Assembly (NCBI GenBank): GCA_049699975.1
Contig: JBNAWB010000012.1
Location: 1-33,941, forward strand
Length of the DNA stretch: 33,941 nt
Direction of reading: 5' to 3'
Origin: CAZAGD01 sp049699975
GTDB taxonomy: Bacteria > Desulfobacterota > SM23-61
How positions within the stretch are numbered: the stretch's first letter is position 1; every line of letters begins with the position of its first letter. The translations under genes and the position numbers were made by a program. Shown in pieces: positions 17,643-25,513 of the stretch. A model generated the notes under the pieces. That model saw only the letters and a program-made list of their open reading frames with translations, was not told where the DNA came from and did no database searches.

Positions 17643-17660
17643 GAGCCCTCCTTAGGGCTC
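17643..17660 (-). promoter_or_regulatory. Hairpin in the leader of the DUF6599 gene
   Basis: GAGCCCT and AGGGCTC form perfect 7-bp arms around a 4-nt loop (AAGG on the minus strand). It lies between the ThDP enzyme stop and the DUF6599 start. No U-run follows, so it is not a standard terminator. It may act in mRNA processing or attenuation inside the operon. Confidence 0.35.
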
Positions 17661-17710
17661 CCGTTCCTGTATCTCAGAAAAAGGCTGCCCGCAGTAAAAG
17701 GGCGACTTTT

Positions 17711-19426
17711 TTAAGGATGTTGGCAAATTACGTTAAGTAAGGCCTGCCGTTTCTTTTCCCTTACCGCCTTTATGGCTCTTTTAAGAGCAGGGATAATCTC
17801 TGTTGGTTTTTCCACCCGCTCTCCATATCCGCCAAAAGATTCTACTATTTTCTCATAGGCGGGGGTTGGCTCGAGATCGCAAAGGACAAAATGATTCTCG
17901 CGCACTGCCCAACCCTTAGGATAGAGATCGCGCACCGAGCTTTTCACAGCATTCCAGCACTGATTATTGAAGATGACCACTACAACTGGAAATTTTTGGG
18001 CCACAAAATGGCAGGCTGTAGGAGCAGTAAAATGATAAGTTCCATCACCCATGCAGACTATAGGGATTGATTCCGGGCGCGCCAATTTTACGCCCAAAGC
18101 TGCTCCAAAACACCAACCCAACCCGCTAACCATGGGAGACCCAAATAAAGTTCCTGGTTTTTCCAAAGGTACTTGCGTCAGGTGCAGGTCATATTCATTG
18201 ATTAATATAGTCCGGCTATCTTGAACTTGGCCAATACAATGGGAAAGCCAGGCCATGTCAATGGGCCGGTGATCTTTAACTCTTTGAGTTGCTTCCTTTG
18301 CTGAATTATGCCATTGCTCATGCTCTTTGGCCAAGCGCTGCCACCGCTCTTGAATTCTTTTCTTTTTCCTGGCCCGATAAGGCAATAACGCCTGGCGCAG
18401 CAATTTCAACCCCGCTTCCACATCACCGGCGATGGGTATATCCACCGGAAAAGTCCTTATGGGGTATCTGCTAAACAAGGGGTCAACGCCCATTTGCAGT
18501 ACTTTAGCTCCTGGCTGGGGCTGGACTTTGTTAGGAAACCAGGGAACATCGCTCTCAATTACCAAGATGACATCAGCGCCCGGCAGATAGCGTAAAGGAT
18601 TAAAACCCAAGTGCAGAGGGTGGGTAGTGGGAAAATTCATATAAAGATTGCTGGCCGCCATGGCTACAGGAAAGGCGAAATCTTCGCAGAGCTTGATTAA
18701 CTCTTTAACAGCCTGGGGGGTTTTGCCCACCATGGAAGTAATAATCAAGGGGTTTTCAGCATCTTTCAGGATTAGAGCGGCTTGGCGGATAGCTTCGGGG
18801 TCCGGGTTATACTTAACGTAAAGCTTAGGCTGAGCCGGAGTGTAACTGAATTCCTGATGTTCTTCGGCCAAAACCTCGCGGGGTAAACTCAAATAAACAG
18901 GTCCTTTGGGGTCGGCCATGGCTATATTCAAGGCCCGATCAACGACTTTTTCCAATTGCCAAAAATTTCTCAATTCATAATCCCACTTCACATATTCACG
19001 CAGCATCGCTGCTTGATCAAAAGACTCTTGGGCCCAATGGATATGTAAATTTCTCCCGCCTCGTAATTCGCCCTCCGTAATTGGCGTCCGACCAGCGGTA
19101 AAAAGCATGGGCATATTTGCTCGGGCCGCGTTCATTATTCCTGTTAAAGCATTAGCTGTACCCACATTCACATGCACCATGACCACTTGGGGTTCTCCGG
19201 TGACCATGGTATACCCATGAGCCATACTCACCGCGGTAAATTCGTGGGGAACTAAGATGGGTTGAGGAAATGTTTTTTTCTCCTTATACCGGCGGGCAAA
19301 AGCATCAATTAACGGGGCAAAGTCTGTGCCGGCATTCCCAAAAAAATATTTAATCCCTCGGTCATGCAAGAGCTCTAAATATGCTTGAGCTGTATTTTCG
19401 ATAGCTATTTTTTGGCGCTTGTCCAT
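17711..19426 (-). CDS. Thiamine pyrophosphate-dependent enzyme (acetolactate synthase/benzoylformate decarboxylase-like)
   Basis: 571 residues with the three-domain layout of this superfamily. The N-terminal Pyr domain has the catalytic glutamate E62 in PHEFTAVSMAHGYT. The PP domain has the ThDP/Mg motif from GDG (460-462) to NN (487-488), GDGTYHF ... FNNQCWN. The central domain shows no intact FAD-binding signature of true acetolactate synthase that I can recognise. No regulatory IlvN subunit is adjacent. It probably decarboxylates or ligates a 2-keto acid; next to an acyl-CoA dehydrogenase and an Ldh-type dehydrogenase, a role in keto-acid or aromatic/organic-acid breakdown is possible (inference). 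GGAGC lies 9 nt before the ATG. Confidence 0.88.
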   Translation of the reverse strand: MDKRQKIAIENTAQAYLELLHDRGIKYFFGNAGTDFAPLIDAFARRYKEKKTFPQPILVPHEFTAVSMAHGYTMVTGEPQVVMVHVNVGTANALTGIMNAARANMPMLFTAGRTPITEGELRGGRNLHIHWAQESFDQAAMLREYVKWDYELRNFWQLEKVVDRALNIAMADPKGPVYLSLPREVLAEEHQEFSYTPAQPKLYVKYNPDPEAIRQAALILKDAENPLIITSMVGKTPQAVKELIKLCEDFAFPVAMAASNLYMNFPTTHPLHLGFNPLRYLPGADVILVIESDVPWFPNKVQPQPGAKVLQMGVDPLFSRYPIRTFPVDIPIAGDVEAGLKLLRQALLPYRARKKKRIQERWQRLAKEHEQWHNSAKEATQRVKDHRPIDMAWLSHCIGQVQDSRTILINEYDLHLTQVPLEKPGTLFGSPMVSGLGWCFGAALGVKLARPESIPIVCMGDGTYHFTAPTACHFVAQKFPVVVVIFNNQCWNAVKSSVRDLYPKGWAVRENHFVLCDLEPTPAYEKIVESFGGYGERVEKPTEIIPALKRAIKAVREKKRQALLNVICQHP

Positions 19427-19491
19427 TAACTATGCTCCAATAAATCCGGGATCAACAACAAAATTTTGCCAAGTCAAGTCTTTAATACAAT

Positions 19492-20637
19492 TCAATCTTT
19501 TAATAATTCACGCGCGATAATCATCCGCTGCACTTCTGATGTCCCTTCAAAGATCCGGGTAAGACGGATATCTCGATAGATTCTTTCAATGGGCGATTCT
19601 TTCATGTAGCCCATGCCGCCATGAATTTGTAAAGCATAATCAGCGGCGCGATTGGCCATTTCCGTACAGAATACTTTACACATGGCCGCCTGTTTGAGTA
19701 CTCTTTGCTTTTGGTCACGACACCAGGCCGTGTGGTAAACCATCTGTCGCCCGGCATAAATGGAAATGGCCATATCAGCCAACATCCACTGAATAGCTTG
19801 ATTTACGGCAATAGGTTTGCCAAATTGAACCCTTTGTTTGGCATGGGCGATGCTCAGCTCCAGGGCATGTTCCGCAGTTCCCACGCAGGTAGCCGAAATC
19901 GTTATCCGACCTTTTTCTAAGACCTTCATGGCGGTTACGAAACCTTTTCCTTCTTCTCCGCCAATTATATTCTCGGCCGGCACCTGGCAATCTTCAAAGA
20001 CCAACTCGGAGGTGTTGTTGCCATGGATGCCCATCTTGCGATCAATTTTGCCGACCGAAAATCCTGGAAAAGTCTTTTCCACTATAAAGGCCGTAACTCC
20101 TTTAGTCCCTTTTTCTTTGTCCGTTACAGCCATAACGGTGACGACGTTAGCTATATCACCATTGGTTATAAAATGCTTTAGCCCATTAAGCAAATAGACA
20201 TCTCCTCGGCGTACGGCCTTTGTCTGAATGTTGGCCGCATCAGAACCGGCATTGGGCTCCGTCAAGGCAAAAGCTGCCGTCCATTCTCCGCTGGCGATGC
20301 GCGGGAGGTATTTTTTCTTTTGTTCTGGCGTGCCGTCAATCAAAATCCCTTGGGAACCGATGCCATTATTCGTACCAAATCGGGAACGGAAACACGCATT
20401 GATCTTGCCGAATTCTTCGTTAATTACGCATTCGCCCAGGGTATTCAATCCCATGCCACCGTATTCTTCGGGAATGGAAACTCCAAAAAGTCCGAGTTCT
20501 CTCATTTTTTGAACAATTTCTTCAGGAATCTTCTCTTCTTCTTCTACTTTCTGAGAAATAGGTTCCAGCTCCGTCTTGATAAAACGCCGAATTGTGTCTT
20601 TAATAAGCCGTAAGCTTTCGGGCAATTCAAAATCCAT
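19492..20637 (-). CDS. Acyl-CoA dehydrogenase
   Basis: 381 residues, standard length for the FAD-dependent family that makes 2,3-enoyl-CoA. Motifs: FALTEPNAGSDAANIQTKA (FAD and substrate binding), the C-terminal ALQIHGGMGYMKESPIERIYRD, and the catalytic base E364 in RIFEGTSEVQRMII. Chain-length preference is not readable. First gene of the five-gene minus-strand operon, with GGAGGGG 3 nt before the ATG and a clear promoter upstream. No electron-transfer flavoprotein genes are in the window. Confidence 0.95.
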   Translation of the reverse strand: MDFELPESLRLIKDTIRRFIKTELEPISQKVEEEEKIPEEIVQKMRELGLFGVSIPEEYGGMGLNTLGECVINEEFGKINACFRSRFGTNNGIGSQGILIDGTPEQKKKYLPRIASGEWTAAFALTEPNAGSDAANIQTKAVRRGDVYLLNGLKHFITNGDIANVVTVMAVTDKEKGTKGVTAFIVEKTFPGFSVGKIDRKMGIHGNNTSELVFEDCQVPAENIIGGEEGKGFVTAMKVLEKGRITISATCVGTAEHALELSIAHAKQRVQFGKPIAVNQAIQWMLADMAISIYAGRQMVYHTAWCRDQKQRVLKQAAMCKVFCTEMANRAADYALQIHGGMGYMKESPIERIYRDIRLTRIFEGTSEVQRMIIARELLKD

Positions 20638-20693
20638 TTTCCCCTCCTTCTCTTTAATATTTGGCCGGTAAAATTTTATCTTTTTGGACGTGC

Positions 20694-20722
20694 ATCATAG
20701 CATAAATGAGAAAATGGTTCAA
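20694..20722 (-). promoter_or_regulatory. Sigma70-type promoter of the acyl-CoA dehydrogenase operon
   Basis: On the minus strand, TTGAAC (20722-20717) is followed by a 17-nt spacer and TATGAT (20699-20694). Both hexamers are close to consensus. The start would be near 20687, about 50 nt before the ATG at 20637. Confidence 0.65.
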
Positions 20723-20748
20723 GAAAACAAAAAGCAGCTTTGTCGCCA

Positions 20749-20795
20749 TGTCATCGCGAGGGAGAATAGCGACCGGGGCAATCTCGTAAGGCCTT
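20749..20795. repeat. Dispersed GTCATCGCGAGG-type repeat fragment
   Basis: TGTCATCGCGAGGGAGAATA then GCGACCGGGGCAATCTCGTA resembles the widespread bacterial repeat with the pattern GTCATTGCGAGG ... GCGAC ... GCAATCTC. It occupies the 182-nt gap between the end of the respiratory operon and the acyl-CoA dehydrogenase promoter. One copy only in this window. It may give a weak terminator-like structure at the operon end. Confidence 0.55.
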
Positions 20796-20819
20796 GAAAT
20801 TATGGTAAGCTTATTAAAA

Positions 20820-23800
20820 TTAATTTATGAATTCTGGCGAATTGATAGCTACATGGTGGGCCCGCGAGAGAACATCTCTCCCTTTTTGTTTATTTTGAGG
20901 CATCCAGCACCGGGCTATTTCCATCATAAATTTTATTCTTTTAGGTACGTCTGTTAGCTTAAATGTCTCGGCTATTGCTTTTTCTAAGATTTTATCAACT
21001 TTTTCGGGAGGCACATAATTTTTTCTTTGCCCAATTCGGATTAAAATTTTTACCCGTTCTTCTGGATTTCCTATTTGCCGCCATATTTCCCATCCTTTTT
21101 CATCGCCACAGAGAAGCAAAATCTCCGCCACCTCTCCCAGCCAGTGGGCATTATCAACTTTTTTAGCCCACTGGGCCGCGGTTTCTAAAAGTTTATTTTT
21201 TTCCGCCCAGCCTTTGGTCATCAAAACTTCGGCCCCTCGTAAAATAATCTGGGCTTGATCATAGGGATTGTTTGCTTCATGGGCTATTTTTTTAGTTAAA
21301 TGAGGGTTCCACTCCACCAAAGTCAACAAAAGATCTTTTTGGGCTAAGGGGAAATCGATTAAGAGCTTTTGTAAAATGCTGTAGGCTAAATTTTGATCCA
21401 GATAATAAATCTCTCTTGCCAATTGGCGGATTCTTTCCATCCGCAAATCCGCTTCTTTGATCTTCTCTGCTGCCGTTAAAGCTTGCTGCAACACACTTTT
21501 ACCTCTCTCCCTGTTCCACTTCCGGAATTGGCTGCCGATTTTACCAAGGGCTAATGAGAATACTTCTTGGTCAATTTCTGAAATTTTTTGGGCAATAAGC
21601 AGAGCTTGTTCTTCGTCGGTCTGAGCTAAATTCATGGCCCCAAAAGCTAAAAGCCGGGCCTGCACTTTTTGCTCACTTATCTGGCGAACTACCTCTTCGG
21701 CCTTTCCTTTATCCATTGGCCCATTTTGCAGCACCCCTAATCCTGCCGGGGCAGATTTGGTTAATGCTTGCTCCCATTTTTTTGTTTTTAGGAACGTTTT
21801 TATTTTTTCATACAAATCTAAGACTAAGGAAGTATCCGTAATTTCATTGCTTATTTGCCAAGCTGTCTCCAAATCAGATATTTGACCAGTTCTTATTAAA
21901 GCCTTGCCCAACTCCAGGAGCAGCATGTCCCGCTCCCGGCGGATTGGAATTTGGCAAATTAACTCTCTTATTCCATTTTTATTAACCGCTGCTCCTTCTT
22001 TGACCAATTCCATCATTATTTTGGAGTTTGGGCTTAATTTCTGCCCTTCCCGCCAGGCAATCTCCAAATATTTCCAGGCTTCCTGAGGTTTTTCTTTTTT
22101 AAGCAGACGAGAAATTTCTTTATAAGCTTGAATTCTCTCTACAGAAAATTCTGCGGGCAATTTCTTGGCCAAGGACTCGGCTTTATTAAAATCTAACTTT
22201 CCCCACAGACGGATATCTTCTAATATTTTTGGGGCGAGATATGCTTCGCGCGCCTGCTTTTCCAATAGTCTCTTAGATTTCTCCTCATCCAAACTCTTCC
22301 AACTTGCCGCTAAATAAGCGAGTATTTCTGTCTTTTGCCCAGAGAGGGAAAATTGCGGCCAGGTTTTTTCTATCTCCTTTAGGCAGGCAACTCTGCCCTC
22401 CGTAGCCAAACGTCCCCATCTTTCGCTTAGTTCGCGAAGAATAAGCCATCTTTGGTAGGGCATGGAAATATAACTGGTTAATTGGAATGCTTCTTGATAA
22501 AGATTAAGCAGTTCTTCTCTTTGCCTGGGCAATAGATCTTTGAGCAACTCCAGCATTAGCGGATAACGTATTTCCTCCTCGGCGATATTTTGGGTCAATT
22601 TCAGGGCTTGCCCTTTATCAGCCGCGGAGATGGCGCGCAAAATTTTTGGCTTCATTTGCGCCAGCACCCACAGATCTTTTAGCTCCCATAAATTCTTTAA
22701 GGTTGCCCCTCCGTCTAAGACCAACAAATCTTGAAGAGCTAAGGCAGTCAACTTGCTTCTTTCATATTCATCCGCAATTCCTTTGGCTTCAGCTAAGGCT
22801 TGATGGAGGTATTTAGTCTTGGCGGAAGCAGATTCGGCCTGCGCCATATGGAAAAGGGAGTAAACTCGACTTTCCCCAAATTTCTCCGGAATTTTTTTGA
22901 GCCACTCTTCGGCTTTTCGGATATTTATTGGCGCCCAGCTTTTGATCATCTCTTGGGCGGCCCAACTTTGTAAATGTTGATCAGCTAAGGCTTCTATTTT
23001 CGGCCAAGTTAATTCAGCATACCGCTCCCCTTCTTCTTCCTTAATTTGCGCGGCCCAGGCGGATAGATGAATTAGGGCCTGCACTTGTCGCCAGGGTGAG
23101 GAAATAAGGGAAACCTCCTGTCTCGTTTTCTCCAAAAAAAACAAAGTCTGCTCTTTTTCGGGATGGGTCAATGCCCACCGACCTAAACTCATAGACCGCA
23201 AAAAGGGATCTTTAATTTTACTGATTAATTTTAAAGCCTCTTCTTGGTCTATAGCGCTCAAAATCTCGCTCAAAGCTTTCAGCTCCCGATCGCGAATATC
23301 CCCTTCTGGTAAGCCCAAGGCTTCTTCGGTCACTACCTCCAAAACTTGACGCCCTTCTTGGCGATCAACCGTTAGCCACTCTTCAGCTAAGAGGCGCAAA
23401 AGAAAAATACTACCTCGAATTCGATCAATCTGCTCTTGCAGTTCTCTCATCGAATCAGGATTTATCTTTTCTGGAGGTAGAGAGGAACGTACAAATTCTA
23501 ACCGGAGGATAAACTCTTTGCTTCGTTCCTGAACGCTGGCCGCTAACTCCTTGGCTAATTTCCAAGTTTGCTTAGCGGCTGGCGCATCTACTTGACCATA
23601 CTCTTTCGCCAAGTCGATCAAAAGGCAAATCTTTTGGTAGGCAGCTTCTATTTCTTTGACTTGCTTTTGGGCAATCGTTAAAGCTTGGTCTAATTGCTCC
23701 GGCCCTTTTCCTTTAGGCGTTTCCTCCAATTTCGCTGAACAACTCCCCAACCCCAAACTTACTGTTAGCAAAATTATTATGATGGGAAATTTCCCTAAAT

Positions 23801-24350
23801 TCGTTAATTTCTTCAGGCCGAATAAGAGGAGGCCGAAAAAAATTAAGAAAATTAGGCTGCCCACACCTATTAACCACCGTTTCTCCTTTTCGGTACGCAT
23901 CTGCCAAATTTGGTCGTAGACTTTTTGTAAAGAAAGGCGCAGAGTTGCCGTGTCTTTCCCGAATTCGGCGGGAGAATTCAGGCTTTGCCTCTTCAGCACC
24001 TCTAACTCGGCTTCTATTTGGTAAATTACTTTATTTAAATCCTGAACTTTAAGTTGCCCCTTGTTCTCGGCATAAAGAATGGACGCATATTTTTGCAGGC
24101 GGCTTTCAGTGAAGAATATATCTTCCGCCAAAGCCCGAATTCCTGGACAAGGGCTCAATTTGGCTTGATAGACAGATTGATCGCGATAGACTATTTTTTC
24201 TATGGAGCCTGCAAAATTCTGGCGTAAAAATTTTTGCGAATGGCATTCCTGGCATATTCTCCCCTCTGCGGCCCCAACTGAAAAAGGCCAAATGGTAGCT
24301 ACCCCAAGCAAGATTAATGAGCAAAAAGTTTTAATCAGCTTCTGCCGCAT
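20820..24350 (-). CDS. Large membrane protein with one haem c motif and long helical repeats; function unknown
   Basis: 1176 residues; I do not recognise a named family. Residues 1-28 are a signal peptide, and C33-QEC-H37 is a haem c site just after it. Residues ~80-155 look like coiled coil. Membrane helix 159-179 is followed by a second hydrophobic stretch 188-203 that ends in a lipobox-like LGLGSC (C204). The remaining ~950 residues are tandem helix pairs rich in Ala, Leu, Glu and Lys, resembling TPR or HEAT repeats (QALKLTQNIAEEEIRYPLML). The repeats should lie outside the cytoplasm. The layout looks like a small anchored cytochrome fused to a lipoprotein scaffold. The start overlaps the end of the iron-sulfur subunit gene by 20 nt, so it belongs to the respiratory operon, perhaps as an assembly or supercomplex factor (inference). 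Confidence 0.8.
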   Translation of the reverse strand: MRQKLIKTFCSLILLGVATIWPFSVGAAEGRICQECHSQKFLRQNFAGSIEKIVYRDQSVYQAKLSPCPGIRALAEDIFFTESRLQKYASILYAENKGQLKVQDLNKVIYQIEAELEVLKRQSLNSPAEFGKDTATLRLSLQKVYDQIWQMRTEKEKRWLIGVGSLIFLIFFGLLLFGLKKLTNLGKFPIIIILLTVSLGLGSCSAKLEETPKGKGPEQLDQALTIAQKQVKEIEAAYQKICLLIDLAKEYGQVDAPAAKQTWKLAKELAASVQERSKEFILRLEFVRSSLPPEKINPDSMRELQEQIDRIRGSIFLLRLLAEEWLTVDRQEGRQVLEVVTEEALGLPEGDIRDRELKALSEILSAIDQEEALKLISKIKDPFLRSMSLGRWALTHPEKEQTLFFLEKTRQEVSLISSPWRQVQALIHLSAWAAQIKEEEGERYAELTWPKIEALADQHLQSWAAQEMIKSWAPINIRKAEEWLKKIPEKFGESRVYSLFHMAQAESASAKTKYLHQALAEAKGIADEYERSKLTALALQDLLVLDGGATLKNLWELKDLWVLAQMKPKILRAISAADKGQALKLTQNIAEEEIRYPLMLELLKDLLPRQREELLNLYQEAFQLTSYISMPYQRWLILRELSERWGRLATEGRVACLKEIEKTWPQFSLSGQKTEILAYLAASWKSLDEEKSKRLLEKQAREAYLAPKILEDIRLWGKLDFNKAESLAKKLPAEFSVERIQAYKEISRLLKKEKPQEAWKYLEIAWREGQKLSPNSKIMMELVKEGAAVNKNGIRELICQIPIRRERDMLLLELGKALIRTGQISDLETAWQISNEITDTSLVLDLYEKIKTFLKTKKWEQALTKSAPAGLGVLQNGPMDKGKAEEVVRQISEQKVQARLLAFGAMNLAQTDEEQALLIAQKISEIDQEVFSLALGKIGSQFRKWNRERGKSVLQQALTAAEKIKEADLRMERIRQLAREIYYLDQNLAYSILQKLLIDFPLAQKDLLLTLVEWNPHLTKKIAHEANNPYDQAQIILRGAEVLMTKGWAEKNKLLETAAQWAKKVDNAHWLGEVAEILLLCGDEKGWEIWRQIGNPEERVKILIRIGQRKNYVPPEKVDKILEKAIAETFKLTDVPKRIKFMMEIARCWMPQNKQKGRDVLSRAHHVAINSPEFIN

Positions 24351-25089
24351 ATTTTTTATTTTTTCTCCAAAAATTAAGACTTTTTATTTTTTCCCAGAGG
24401 AGGCGGCGTTTTAAATAATGAATTCCTCGCGTAGGACTGATGTGTTTGGGACAAACTTCCGTGCAGTTAAACTCCATATGACACCGATAAATTCCATCTT
24501 CCCCAGCAATCTGTTCGATTTTTTTTCCCGACCAATTGCGGGAATCTGCTATCAGGCAAAAGGCTCGATTCAGATTCATGGGGCCCAAATAATTGGGAGC
24601 CCAGTACATCATCGTGCAAGCCGAAACGCACGAGCCGCAAGCTATACACTCGGTATGCAGGCCAATTAACCGTCTTTCCCGCGAATCGGGTTTAATCTGG
24701 GCTGGCTCAGGAGAAGGTGTCTTCGGAATAAAATAAGGCTCCATTTCTCTCAGCTTTTTTATTAAGGATTTAAGATCCACGATTAAATCTTTGACGACCG
24801 GAATATGCTTCAAGGGGCGCAAGGTAATAACGTTAGTCCCTAAATCTTTGAGGAGTGTTTTGCAGGCCAAACCTTCTCTTCCGTTAATGACTAAGGCGCA
24901 TGACCCACACATCGCCAAGCGACAAGAATAACGGAAAGAGAGCGTTTTATCTAAGGTTTGCTGGATTTTAAAGAGGGCATCTAAAACCGTGGTCTTCTCC
25001 GCGTCTCCTAAGTCAAGAATATACTCTTGTTCATAAGGAGCAGAATCTTTTTGCGGATCAAATCGGAAGATAATAAATTTGTAAATCAT
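24331..25089 (-). CDS. sdhB: Succinate dehydrogenase/fumarate reductase iron-sulfur subunit
   Basis: 252 residues; passes electrons between the flavoprotein and the quinone site. The [2Fe-2S] ligands are C56, C61, C64 and C76 (CRLAMCGSC ... C). The [4Fe-4S] ligands are C148, C151, C154 and the C158 region (CIACGSCVSAC), and the third cluster uses C203, C209 and C213 (CHMEFNCTEVCPKHI). Whether it works as succinate dehydrogenase or fumarate reductase is not decided by sequence. It lies 22 nt after the anchor gene. Confidence 0.95.
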   Translation of the reverse strand: MIYKFIIFRFDPQKDSAPYEQEYILDLGDAEKTTVLDALFKIQQTLDKTLSFRYSCRLAMCGSCALVINGREGLACKTLLKDLGTNVITLRPLKHIPVVKDLIVDLKSLIKKLREMEPYFIPKTPSPEPAQIKPDSRERRLIGLHTECIACGSCVSACTMMYWAPNYLGPMNLNRAFCLIADSRNWSGKKIEQIAGEDGIYRCHMEFNCTEVCPKHISPTRGIHYLKRRLLWEKIKSLNFWRKNKKYAAEAD

Positions 25090-25111
25090 CTTTAATCACT
25101 AACCAAATTTT

Positions 25112-25453
25112 TTACCCACCCAAGGGTAAATGGTTCCAAATCCAGACCAGGAAAAATAGGCCCAGCAACAATAAAACAATAAACAAGAATTTTTGCGTCT
25201 TCACATTAGCCCCTAAATCGATAAGCATAACCCTTATGCCCAATGAGGCATGGACGACTAATAGCAAAAGCAAGAGGAATTGAATGGGCCGCCGGTAGGG
25301 TAAGAGAAAATGGAGAATTAAGAAAACAATCATGAGGATTGCTGAAATTCTCTGCAAAAGCCAAGCCCACATACCTAAAAATGTGCTGCGCCAAACCTGC
25401 AGATCTTTAACCTCTCTTTTTAAAATTAATTCATTTCCTTCATTCATAACCAT
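25112..25453 (-). CDS. Succinate dehydrogenase/fumarate reductase membrane anchor (SdhC/D-like)
   Basis: 113 residues with three membrane helices (about 29-51, 56-78 and 87-107). VVHASLGIRVMLIDLG in the second helix matches the HxxxGxR...D pattern of SdhC/SdhD haem b subunits, and another His closes helix 1 (FLILHFLL). It is the only anchor gene in the cluster, whereas enzymes with three-helix anchors normally have two. ATG 25447 (third codon) has a better spaced AGGGA site than ATG 25453 and may be the true start. Confidence 0.85.
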   Translation of the reverse strand: MVMNEGNELILKREVKDLQVWRSTFLGMWAWLLQRISAILMIVFLILHFLLPYRRPIQFLLLLLLVVHASLGIRVMLIDLGANVKTQKFLFIVLLLLGLFFLVWIWNHLPLGG

Positions 25454-25513
25454 TTCCCTAAATTATTTCTTTTCCGGTTTATCGTTTATCTGCCATCGTT
25501 TACCCTTTTAAAC

